From NCBI GenBank assembly GCA_030765065.1, contig CM060977.1, positions 91,591,795-91,655,794 on the forward strand: DNA of 64,000 bases. The letters run 5' to 3'. The number at the start of each line of letters is the position of its first letter. Position 1 is the first letter of the stretch. The notes under the pieces are model-generated. The model ran no database searches and had not been told where the DNA came from. It saw only the letters and a list, made by a program, of their open reading frames with translations. Shown one piece after another: positions 54,360-64,000 of the stretch. The DNA comes from Deroplatys truncata. Its lineage: Eukaryota > Arthropoda > Insecta > Mantodea > Mantidae. A program made the translations under genes and the position numbers.

Positions 54360-55668
54360 TTTAAATTGGAGACAGATGCTTTATGGAATCAGCCAGTCTA
54401 AGGGTGAGTAGCAGACGGTTTTTAAATCAGTATTTTGTGCTTCTCGGTTAAATAAATTCCGATGGAATAGTTGAACAAAGTTATAATGTTCGTTTTTCTT
54501 GTCACGGATATTTCAAATTTAATTTTGTTTGGGGTGAGAAGTTGCTGTTGATAGATCTCGACATTCCGTTTTCATCGATCATACAGCGCTGCGAATAGTC
54601 AGTGGTACCTCGGTCGGGTCGACCAGTGCACGTCAGGCGGTACCGTTCTCATCAGCCGCAGCCTGTTCACAGCGAGACTTAACGTAACCTATCATCAGTT
54701 TTTGTATCACTTCAGATGTCGTGCATGTTAAGGGAACCTAGAAGCGATTTTCTTTGAAAAAGTCAATTATTTTTTACTTTTATTTTTGGGAATTTCCTCT
54801 TTTAAATGGTATATACTACACGATTGTTAACCATGTCAAACTTTGAACAGGAATAAGGCTATGTGTCAGACATGCATTGATGTTTAAACTTGAAACCACA
54901 TTTTCTAAAAGTTTATTTTTTAATTATAAACTTCTTTTCCAAATTGTTATTGAACCTAATTTGATGAAATTTTCAGGACTTGTTTATATGAATATTGTAT
55001 ATATACTGAAACAATTACTGGGAGAAAATTATTTCTGAGTAACTAATGATCCTTAATAAAATCAGAAAAGGTATTCCACATAAAGCAAGATTCGATACTA
55101 TAAAACAAGATGAAGTAAAAGTCATAAAAATTGATAAATTTCCTATAAAAGGAATATCTTGTAAATTTTTTACATTATGAATTACTATTTCCGCTTGTTT
55201 CAGCGTGAACACAAGGAATGTATGAATGTACTATTAAAACATTGGTTATGTAGCTTTAGCAGTTTCAGAGACAAAGAAAATATTTAAGCACATAATTTCA
55301 AATCCATGAGACAAGTAATTCAAGGTTGCCTTAATAGATAATGCTACCTACTGACCAGTAATGGGATTCCTATTCGTTAGTCTTATGTAGAAGTAATAAT
55401 ATTCATAGCTGCTACCTGCATGTCATAATTTGTATTTTAGTTGCAGAAAAAGTCTGAAGTGTTACATATGACCTTTTCCACCCATTAACGTTGTGATCCA
55501 ATGTGGATCACAAAGCATAACCTAGCAATTCAGGTAATCCTTCTCTAGACCGGCTTGGTACCTTCATTGATATTTTTATGTCTTGAGTATCAGACATAAA
55601 TCTTATGGCCACACCATATTGCTAGAGTCGCCTGAGAAAAGTAGAATTGAGTTTTATTTATAAACGCT
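54360..55668. other. No recognised gene; small hairpin
   Basis: Unassigned AT-rich sequence. Near 55493-55513 TGTGATCCAATGTGGATCACA forms a short hairpin (8-bp arms). The 54595-54680 part is GC-richer without recognisable motif. Confidence 0.5.
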
Positions 55669-56520
55669 CACTAAGATAAAGAAATAATTGCAATAAATAA
55701 TTTCCGTGTATTAAATCAATGTGTAATGTAATAAACTGAGTTGGAAGATTTGTCCGAGGAAAAGGTCATTAGCGGGTCATGTTAAGGAAAGTCATTAGTA
55801 ACAGCGTGAGTAACGAACGCGTTAAGTATAAAAAATTTTGAAAGGCAGTTTAGAGTTAAATTCTGTACCTTTGCAGTCACGTAGGCCAATTCTGTAAAAG
55901 TGAAAGGTGGATGAAATTCTCAGAGTTAGGGGTAGTACCGCCTGGTAACAAGGTTAACAAACGCACACGTAAGAATTGTAAGATCCGCGCAATCAGGAGA
56001 CTTGGTGGAATAGTTCTAAAGTAGGCGGAGCTTAAGTAGTATAAAGACGTGCATTGTAATCAAAGAGGGACTGATCAACATTCGTTCGTTCACACATTCG
56101 TGACTTAATCTGGTGATTACTCGTGTGCTATTTTAAGGGCCTAGTGAAGCACTCTTGTGAGTAAGATTTAGCGGCCATTGCAAGGGGATTTTCCGGTAAG
56201 CATTTTACCGACTCGCGGAATTTTACGCTTCTAGTTTCTTTTATTGCAGAAATAGTTATTTCAAACCGTAAAATTAATACTGCAGAAGTTAGCAGGTACA
56301 ATAATTCACTTGTTATAGTTTCGAGTGTTACAATTCAGAGTCAGTCTAGTTAGGCATCTTCAAACGGTCGGCAACTCGCTTCAAAAGCTGAAGTATTAGA
56401 TCACATTAAATTTCTCAGTAAATTTAAACTGGTGTTATCCTTTCACAATACATTCACGCCTACCCTGAGAAAGTACTCATAGCTCTACCACTGGAAATGC
56501 AGGCGCACGCGACAACAAAA
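55669..56520 (+). repeat. LTR-A copy 2
   Basis: Partner of 9140-9965. Here the promoter is clearer: AGTAGTATAAAGACG (TATA-type, about 56036-56050) with GACTGATCAACATTCG about 30 bp downstream as a possible start. TTCTAGTTTCTTTTATTGC and AAATTTCTCAGTAAATTTAA are shared. The primer-site region is decayed to AGGCGCACGCGACAAC. No gag/pol follows. Confidence 0.55.
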
Positions 56521-57052
56521 CGTTATCAAACTGGTGCACCATCGCGGCATCAATTAACTGCTTCAAGTTTCACCACATCAAAGTTGCCGTCTGGTGGAGC
56601 GACAAAGGATGCTTTTAAAGTAGGTTCCGTTGTTCAATAAAATAAGAACTGCTGAATATTTGGGCTAACTAACTTTTTATTCTAATCTATATAATTTAAG
56701 CTTTCTTTCCAGACAGTTTTCACAATCAATTAAATTCTAATTCTGGTGTAGAAAAATTCTACTGGCTCCTCCTAATAGAAGTTCAACACCAGTCCATAAA
56801 AAATCGTAATTTTTAATATGCATTTTTTCTATGAGTAAGATTCCAGAAATTGCGTTATTGGCATCATTGGTTTCAGGGGTTGGGGATTGAAACTAGTTCA
56901 GATCTTTTATCACAGAGTGCCTGAAAGTAAACAATTATGAATCTGCAAGTTAATGTGATGCTAGCCAATACAAATGACTCATTATTTATGTTCTTCTGGA
57001 AGCTTTCGTACATGTCCCCAAATGTTTCTTAAGAGATTATCACAATTTTACA
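56521..57052. other. No recognised feature
   Basis: Possibly LTR-A leader in the first 100 bp, otherwise AT-rich spacer. Confidence 0.45.
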
Positions 57053-57910
57053 GAAAAATCTGATGTGTTGCATCACATAACTTTCTCTACTCTTGTAAAA
57101 AATATTTTTACAAACGATTATTCTCCATCTACTTAATGTTAATGAGATAAAGTTTGCAGGAACTGTCTTATTGCTAATTTTTTTGTAGGTGCAAGGGGAA
57201 TGTGGTAAGCTTTAAGCGATAGTCAAATCTTTTAAGAGCTGGTTGCTATGTGGAGCATTCCATTCTCTTTGCATGTCCAGGACATAAAACTAATAACGAA
57301 TTCCCATTTTAGAAAAAGTATAACTATAGGAAACTTCAGTCAAATAACAAGGAATGTCTCGGAAATGGTTCACCCAAAAAAAGTATATGACAAATTGTGA
57401 GTTTTAATGAGATCTATAATTTTTGTGTAGTAAAACTTTGTCTATCTCTTACGGTTTAACAGTTATGTGAAAGTCATTCAGAATGAAGGAGACTTTTGGG
57501 GACATTCCCAGAAAATTATGATAAACATCTCATTTGCCATGAAAATATCCTAAACATACAACATTTAAATCAAAATCGTTAGAGCCATTTTTGAGAAAAT
57601 AAAAAAATTGAAAAATGTTCCGTGTAAAGGGCAATCTGGGATGGAGGATTTTCTTGGAAATTATTGTATCGCATCCTTGGATGATACTAAAGTCGAATAC
57701 CAAGTTTGGTGTTTATCCGAGTTTTCGTTTTTGAGTTACGCTCTTCACACACTGGCAGACAAAAACACACACGCGGACATATTTCCAAAATGCTTTATTT
57801 GGATTCAGGACACCCCAAAACACGTATTTCCGGTGAAATCCCGGTGTCTAATTTTTGGGCGGAATACAATACTTCTCTTACTTACTATACATAGTATAGA
57901 AAATAAAAAT
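57053..57910 (+). mobile_element. W1 element, full length
   Basis: AAAAATCTGATGTGTTGCATC to ACATAGTATAGAAAATAAAA. First subtype; ACACACTGGCAGACAAAAAC replaces a pure CA run. A 144-codon frame (57608-58042) runs out of its right half into flanking DNA; the last third (TPETATRFLDVLAAELRDEA) is outside W1 and unrecognised. Confidence 0.8.
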
Positions 57911-58206
57911 TTAACTCCGGAAACAGCTACACGTTTCCTAGATGTACTGGCGGCGGAACTCCGTGACGAGGCTCTTAAAAACGTATGCTATACTAACACA
58001 AATGTTCGAAAAATATTTATAACTGGTAAAAACGTAGTGTAAAAAATAAACTATCGAAAAATATTTAGTAGGTCGTATTTTATTGCAAAACCGACCTTAC
58101 TTTTAAAATACTCCTCGTAGATTTGTAACTTAGTGCATTGTTATACGGGCGTGCGAAGTGCATTATTGCAGAATCGAGGAATAGTTTGAAAAGACGAGAC
58201 GAAGAC
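57911..58206. other. No recognised feature, one open stretch
   Basis: 57911-58040 is the non-W1 end of the frame named in the W1 entry to the left (LAAELRDEALKNVCYTNTNV). Composition is ordinary; no domain recognised. Confidence 0.35.
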
Positions 58207-58532
58207 GAGCTATAACCAGACTAAGGATCCGGGACAACTTGAGACTGAAGTGAAGTTTACTGTGCATCGAATGGGGTAGAATGAGGTTGTTTAATGGTGA
58301 TGACGTGTGCAACCCGCTTCGTAACTAGAGGTATAATACTCTTCCGTTTCTCATTCCGATGTACGTGTCTTACTTCATTTTTCACCATCACTAGACTGTA
58401 CTGTTAGCAAATATGGCAGCGAATTGACGTCTTTGTTTACACCAACAGTACTGTGTTTGTGGTACTCTATAGTAAGATTGCACATACATTGGCTGTTAAC
58501 TTGTCCCGGATCTTTAGCCTGGCTATAACTAA
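58207..58532. repeat. Inverted repeat, 34-bp arms about 260 bp apart
   Basis: CTATAACCAGACTAAGGATC CGGGACAACTT (about 58207-58240) returns inverted at 58499-58532 (AACTTGTCCCGGATC TTTAGCCTGGCTATAAC); 28 of 34 positions match by eye. A non-autonomous transposon with these as ends is possible, but I see no target duplication. Confidence 0.65.
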
Positions 58533-58871
58533 CACAATGGCTTGGTAGCCTCTATAATTAAAGAGGTTTTGAGCCAGTTGTTTGATGGTTGATGCCGACT
58601 CAAAGTGGTTTGTTTGAAAATAATAATAGAGACGATAATAGAGATTCAGCATCTCAAGATGAATTTGAAGTCTAAGACATGGATTATGAAAACATAAATA
58701 TTGAAGCTGCGTGGAAAATTTGGTGCGCGTAATTGATTCATAAAAAATCTAAATGAGATATGATATCTCCATATTTAATTACAGTTAATTAACTTTCAAT
58801 AATGCTCGAAATACCATAATTTATTCTGCTCGAAGTGTAATTTCACTGTAATATATTACTACTGATTATTC
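58533..58871. other. No recognised feature
   Basis: AT-rich spacer. Confidence 0.5.
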
Positions 58872-59748
58872 AAAATCTGATGTGATACATCCACATGACT
58901 TTCTCTACCCTCTATCTTTATTAGTGGGTATACACACTATTCTTACTAAAGTTTACTTCTCTATCTACTGTATTTTAATCCAAATAAACCTTTGCAGAAA
59001 TAGCGATATTACACATTTTCTTATAGATACAAAGAGAACAACAATAGTCAAATGTTTAAGAACTGGATACTACATATAAGCTAACCTTAAGATTCCATAC
59101 TGCTTCCATGCAATCGCGAGAAACAACTGAATGTTGACAGGACGATAAAAGAATGACCAAGTAATAAACAATTCGAACAATTAATAACGGATATCTGATA
59201 AATGATTTATGCCAGAAAAAAATTATTTGAAATAAATTGTGTGTTTTAAAGATATCTACTTTTTTGTGTAGTACGTTTTCGTCTATCCCTTAACGTTTAC
59301 CAGTTATGCAAGATTATACAAATTCCTTCGGAATGAAGGCTTCATAGGTTATTCCCAGAAAATTTAAGATATACATTTCATTTCTCATATAAATATCTTT
59401 AATATATGGTATTTTAATAAAAATCGTTAAGAGCCATTGTTTAGAAAATAAAAAAAATTGAAAAATATTCTGCGTGAAGCGTAGCTTGGGGTGGGGTATT
59501 TTCTTGAAAATCCTCGTGTCTCATCTTTGGAAGGTAATGAACTTAAATACCAGGTTTGTTATTTATACGACTTTTCGTATTTGAGTTATGGAGATCACGA
59601 CACACACGCGCGGACATTTTTCCAAAAATGGTTTTTTATTCAGGGGACCTCAAAACACGCATTTCGGTGATATATCGATGTAGCCTTTTTGGGTGGAACG
59701 CAAATACTTTCTCTGTGCACTAGGTACGTGGTAGCGAAAGTAAAAATG
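58872..59748 (+). mobile_element. W1 element, full length
   Basis: AAATCTGATGTGATACATCC to GTGGTAGCGAAAGTAAAAAT. Second subtype (CTCTATCTTTATTAGTGGG). The CA tract is short (CACACACGCGCGGAC). Confidence 0.82.
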
Positions 59749-60144
59749 TAGACTTCCTGCCGCAAGTTTATATTGTATGTCATACCGCTACAAAACTTAT
59801 ATTGGTAGATATGGGTTTCCTTGGAAACGAATTCATGTGTTGGAATTCTAAACTTCTTTCTGTGTAAATATCATTGGGAAAATATAGAAAACATAGGATC
59901 GTGCAAAAAATAATTTTCATTCAACACCAGAGTTTTACACTAAACAGTTTCGAAAGCTGAGGAAAATGCCACGTCACCTCGAACCTATTGTACATGCAAA
60001 CGGGCTGAAACAGAAAAAGAAGATAATAGGGTGCAGAGATTGGTTCATCATAAATTCTTTCGTAGTCTTTAAATAAACAAATGCAAATGTATCGAAACTG
60101 CATTTGGTGAGGCTGAAATTTAAATACCTAGATAGATATATCAT
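59749..60144. other. No recognised feature
   Basis: Spacer between W1 copies, nothing identified. Confidence 0.5.
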
Positions 60145-60891
60145 CAAAAAATCTGATTTGTTCCACTCACATGTCCTTCTCTACTCTTGTACAAACTATT
60201 TTTACAAACTATTATTCTCATCTTCTTCATATTAATCGAGATAAACATTTGCAGAAACTTATCTTATTGCTAAACAGAATCTTATTGCTAATTTTGTTGT
60301 AGGTGCAAGGGGAATATGGTAGGCTTTAAGCGAAGTCAAATCTTTTAAGAGCTGGTCGCTATGTGGAGCATCCCATTCTCTTTGCAAAAATGAATAACGA
60401 ATTCCCATTTGAGAAAAAGTGTAAGTGTTGAAAAACTCAAACAAGCAACAAACAATATCTCGAAATGCTTTATTTTTTGTGTAGTAAACATTTGTCTATC
60501 TCTTGTGGTTTACCAATTATGCAAAAGTCATTCAGAATAAGGAGAACTTTTTGGGACATTCCCAGAAAATTCATCATATACATTTTATTTGCCATGAAAA
60601 TATCTTAAACATATAATATTTTAATCAAAATCGTTATGGCCATTTTTGACAAAATCAAAATGTTGGAGAAATGTTCCATGTAAAGCGTAGTATAGCGTGG
60701 GGGATTTTCTTGAAAGTGTTGGTGTCGCATCTTTGAAATATACTGAACTTAAATACCAAGTTTGGCATTTATCCGACTTTTCATTTTTGAGTTATGCTGT
60801 TCACAGACACACACGTGAAATCTCGATATCAAATTTTTGGGTGGAATGCAATACTTCCCCTTCTTACTACACGTAATAGAAAAAGTAACAA
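60145..60891 (+). mobile_element. W1 element, internally shortened
   Basis: AAAAAATCTGATTTGTTCCAC to CACGTAATAGAAAAAGTAAC. First subtype. The CA tract and the block after it are deleted (ACACACACG joins directly to TGAAATCTCGATATC). Confidence 0.78.
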
Positions 60892-61407
60892 AAAGTCTAT
60901 AGCTGTTTCAATAATGTAAAATATACTTGAAATCCTTTTATTTGTAGAATTTTGATTAGCTTCGCTACAATTTGCATATTTGGAAATATAAACTCTACGT
61001 CATATGCTCTGAAGCGTAACGTTACGTTTGCGCTTATAGTGAGCCCACGCTGCTAATGGCAGTTGCGGATCTACGTGTAGTCCAATTTCTGAAAACTCAA
61101 GCTCTCTCTTAACCATATCATCGCCTAGCACCGGCACGATTTTAACTTAACACCTTTGCATGCTTCCATTAATATCATGGGCACAAGTAACGGGTTTTAT
61201 GCCCCAGTGTAACTTCCTGGAAGGGCGATATTCCAATGCACTGCCGTTCACGATAAATTATTCTGGTGAACGTCGTATATAATTTGATTATAATACAAAA
61301 CGCAGCACTGCTGTACAAAAATGCGAGGAACGGACGCAAAACTTGTAGGATATAAAGACAGAGATAAATATGCCTTAAGCCACATATAATAAAAAAAAAT
61401 ATAATAA
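60892..61407. other. No recognised feature
   Basis: Unassigned spacer. Confidence 0.5.
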
Positions 61408-62078
61408 CAATTTGATGTGTTACATTCACATGACTTTATCCAACCTTTGTTGTAGAGTATATAAACTATTCTTAGAAAAGTTTATTTTGCTATCTACTTC
61501 ATTTTAATCGAGATAAACGTTTGCAGAAATAGCTCCAGTACACATTTCGTTATAGTTACAAAGAGAACAGCGATAGTCAAATGTTTTAGAACTGGACGCT
61601 ATATGCTGGCTTAAAATTCCATACTGTTTCCACGGAACCGCGAGAAACAACTGAAAATCTACAGGACTTGAAAAGAGTGGCCAGATATTGAATAATTCGA
61701 ACCATTAAAACGGATATTTCGGAAATGGCTTATACCACAAAAGAAGCGATTTAAAATAAGTTGTATATTTTAAAGATATCTACTTCTTCTGTGCAGTAAG
61801 TTTTCGTCTATCGCTTAAAGTTTACTAGTTATACAAGATTGTACAAAATTCTTTCCGAGTGAACAGGACTTTAAAGGCTATTCTCAGAAAATTCAAGATA
61901 TAGATTTTATTTGTCATGTAAATATCTTTAATATATGTTACAGCCATTTTTGAGAAACTAAAATCTTCGAAAAATGTTCTATGTAAGAGGTAATTGGGGT
62001 GGGGAGTTCTTTTTTGAGAATCTTATTGTCGCATCTTTTGAAAATAGTCAACTTAATGCCAAGTTTGGTTCTATTCGA

Positions 62079-63359
62079 AAACTCTATAGCATTAGACTTT
62101 GAAAAAGCATTTGATTTTACCAATAGAGAAAAATTATGGAACATGATGGACAAAAGGGGATATCCCCCTCATATATTAGAAATAATTAAAAGTATATATA
62201 GAGATACACAAGCTATTATAAATATGGACAGTTAAAAACATAAGAAATAAAAGTGAATCAAAGAGTAAGAAGGGATGTAGCCTTTCTCCCACGTTATTTA
62301 GATATACGTGGATGGTCTGATTAAGATTTGGCAAAAGGAAGGGAGTGAAGCAATACAACTAATGGAAATAAAAACTTAAATATGATTCTCTACGCTGATG
62401 ATGTAGCAATAACACAGGATGATGATGACTGTCTACAACGTTCCGTGTATAAAATGTATTTATTGGGAAAGGAATATAATTTAAACATATCACAAAGAAA
62501 ACACAAATAATGGTACATCGAGGAAAATATCTGGTAAGTTCAAAAATAAGTATTGAAAATAAATGCCTGGAACAGCTCTCGAATTTCGGTTATTTGGGTT
62601 GTGAAGTAAGCTTTGATTTAGACAAGGATTTAGAAAACAAGAAACTCAAGTTTCATTAGATATGCGGAACTCGAATAATGGAACAATGAAAGAAACAAAT
62701 TGAAATTTTATAAAACAATGGCTGTTCCAGTGCTCATATATGGAAGCGAAACCTTAAAGAGACAAAAGTAAAATACAAGCAACAGAAATGAGGTTTTTAG
62801 AAGTTAAAGAAACCACCAGACGAGATTTAATAAGAAATGAAAGAGTTCAAGAGGAAGTAGGCATATATAAATTACAAGATAAAATAGAAGAAAATAAACA
62901 GGATTGGAAAGAACATATGAATAGAATGAAGAAAGAATGAAAGTTTTAATAAGAAGATGCACTTCTTATGGAAGAAGAGAGGTAGGGTGTTCTAGAAGAT
63001 GTGCTAGCCTCTAGTTCCCAAGGTCGCGGGTTCAAACCCGGCGGAGGGCGATGGATTTTTTCGGGCGTAAAAATCGTTAGCACGGCTTCCTTCGGAAGGG
63101 AAGTAAAGCCGGTGGTCCCGTGTCGTAGATTTACGGCACGTAAAAGAACCTCAAGCCTGATAAAGAGGCCTCTGAGCAAAATTACAGGTGTTTCACGCCC
63201 AATATAGAATGGGACGCTAAGAACCATAGTAGTTAAAGAGCGTCCATAAATAAAACTCAATTTAAATTTCAATTTAGAAGAAGATGGGCGCAGTTGTTGA
63301 AATGCGAAGCCGGAGCAGGCAGAAATGTCTAATCCCTGAGGTGAACAAGAAGAGAAGAA
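62079..63359 (+). mobile_element. 5'-truncated LINE with reverse-transcriptase palm
   Basis: Starts within the palm: LDFEKAFDFTNREKLWNMMD (motif A with the first catalytic Asp) and HILEIIKSIYRDTQAIINMD. After a stop and frame changes it reads KGCSLSPTLF-like sequence (about 62270-62300) and ILYADDVAI, the YADD catalytic box at 62391-62402. Then NKCLEQLSNFGYLGCEVSFD (about 62560-62620) and the C-terminal TMAVPVLIYGSET and EMRFLEVKETTRRDLIRNE, in broken frames. The end (RRWAQLLKCEAGAGR) is cut by SINE-1. Pattern resembles RTE/CR1-like LINEs; clade uncertain. Distinct from the LINE at 19664-20884. Confidence 0.82.
63001..63278 (+). mobile_element. SINE-1 copy 4, inside the LINE
   Basis: Lacks the A-box portion; begins GTGCTAGCCTC, B-box GGTTCAAACCC (63030-63040), then the complete body and tail TAAAACTCAATTTAAATTTC. 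AGAAGAT flanks it (62994-63000 and 63279-63285). Best-preserved body of the four copies. Confidence 0.87.
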
Positions 63360-63537
63360 GGTATCTATCCGATTTTTCGTTTTTGAAAAGAGACACGCAC
63401 GCATGCACACAACACCTTTTTCTAAACATGTTGTTTATTCGGGAGTCCTCAAAACACATGTTTACAGTAAAATCTTGGCATCGAATTTTTGGGTGGAATG
63501 CATACCTTCTCTATGTACATGGTAGAGAAAGTAAAAA

Positions 63538-63780
63538 CTGTTTATGTTACATTTACATGGCTCTCTCTACCCACTATCGTTTATCTTTATAGAGATTCCA
63601 CAAACTATTTTCCAAACAATATTTTTCTATTTATTGATATTAATCGACATAAACCATTCCAGAAATTGTTTCATTATATATTTCCTTGTTGGTACAAGGG
63701 GAATACAGGAAATATTTAAAAACTGATCATTATATACTGACTTGAAATTCCACGTTCTTTCCATGGCATCACGAAAAATA
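63538..63780 (+). mobile_element. W1 fragment, left end
   Basis: TGTTTATGTTACATTTACAT, GGCTCTCTCTACCC and following left-region blocks (TTAATCGACATAAACCATTC). It starts directly at the right terminus of the previous W1 and is cut after 240 bp by another W1 left end. Confidence 0.65.
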
Positions 63781-63790
63781 ATTCAAACTA

Positions 63791-63880
63791 AAAAATCGAA
63801 TGTGTTGCACTCACATGACCTTCCTTACTCATACTCGTACAACATTTCTTACAAACCTTTACGTTGTCGTTCAGGGTTGC
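63791..63880 (+). mobile_element. W1 fragment, left end, near window edge
   Basis: AAAAAATCGAATGTGTTGCAC, TCACATGACCTTCC and ACTCGTACAACATTTCTTAC: the first 90 bp of a W1 of the first subtype. The last 120 bp of the window show nothing recognisable. Confidence 0.6.
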
Positions 63881-64000
63881 TGCTAGAAAGTAGCCATTAT
63901 TATTTATATTTTATGTAGTATTTTCTATCAATAAATAAAGGAATAAAGTTTAACTGCCGGCTAAGAACGCTTAAAAACAAAATAAGATTAAACAATACAA

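Larger units (their letters stand above)
61408..63537 (+). mobile_element. W1 element split by a LINE that holds a SINE-1
   Basis: 61408-62078 carries the left two-thirds (TTTGATGTGTTACATTCACA, second subtype) up to GCCAAGTTTGGT. 63360-63537 carries the right end from TATCTATCCGATTTTTCG to CATGGTAGAGAAAGTAAAAA. GGTTCTATTCGA (62067-62078) and GGTATCTATCCGA (63360-63372) flank the LINE as a diverged target duplication. Confidence 0.82.

Overview
This is a nuclear, non-coding, repeat-dominated window from an animal genome, most likely an insect. It is AT-rich. No reading frame exceeds about 158 codons and none looks like a host gene. It carries RNA-polymerase-III SINEs with A/B boxes, non-LTR retrotransposon fragments, LTR-like segments and many decayed Tc1/mariner transposases, including N-terminal helix-turn-helix pieces that resemble the DUF4817 type common in arthropods. 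A polyneopteran (cockroach, cricket or stick-insect type) is my guess; the sequence does not prove it. There is no sign of operons, tRNA clusters, CRISPR or any complete host gene.

The dominant component is one interspersed family, here called W1 (working name). It has about 30 copies or fragments and, by hand tally, covers about a quarter of the window. A full unit is 0.75-1.1 kb. In plus orientation it begins TCTGATGTGTTACATTCACATGACTTTCTCTAC-like and ends GTAGAGAAAGTAAAAAT-like, so its two ends share an inverted ACTTTCTCTAC core. A variable (CA)n tract lies about 150 bp from the right end. Units occur singly, as inverted pairs (41205-42922) and as a head-to-tail array (49981-54359).

Layout. 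1-8.9 kb: a decayed mariner-like transposase at the left edge, W1 copies, a structurally complete mariner-type element (3461-4802) and another transposase remnant. 9-13 kb: LTR-A copy 1 and W1 units. 13-19 kb: SINEs, a 36-bp minisatellite and a W1 copy with a triplicated end. 19-25 kb: a W1 copy split by a 5'-truncated LINE, a mariner remnant and more W1. 25-30 kb: a GC-richer cluster of SINE-2 copies, an LTR-like promoter region and a LINE tail. 30-38.4 kb: DUF4817-like fragments, LTR-B copies, a near-palindromic hairpin and a Tc1-like element with long inverted ends that is interrupted by a pogo-like element. 38-49.8 kb: W1 units, a third LTR-B, and a 1.4-kb segment present twice; the second copy carries an 804-bp inverted-repeat transposon with a clean 8-bp target duplication. 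50-54.4 kb: the W1 array, containing W1 > SINE-1 > solo LTR nesting. 55.7-56.5 kb: LTR-A copy 2. 57-64 kb: more W1 units, one nested as W1 > LINE > SINE-1.

The genes do not work together as a system. The value of the window is its insertion stratigraphy: several insertions can be ordered in time from target-site duplications, and W1 itself is an abundant family whose class I could not settle. All homology calls were made by eye from motifs and copy-to-copy comparison; boundaries are usually good to a few to a few tens of bases.
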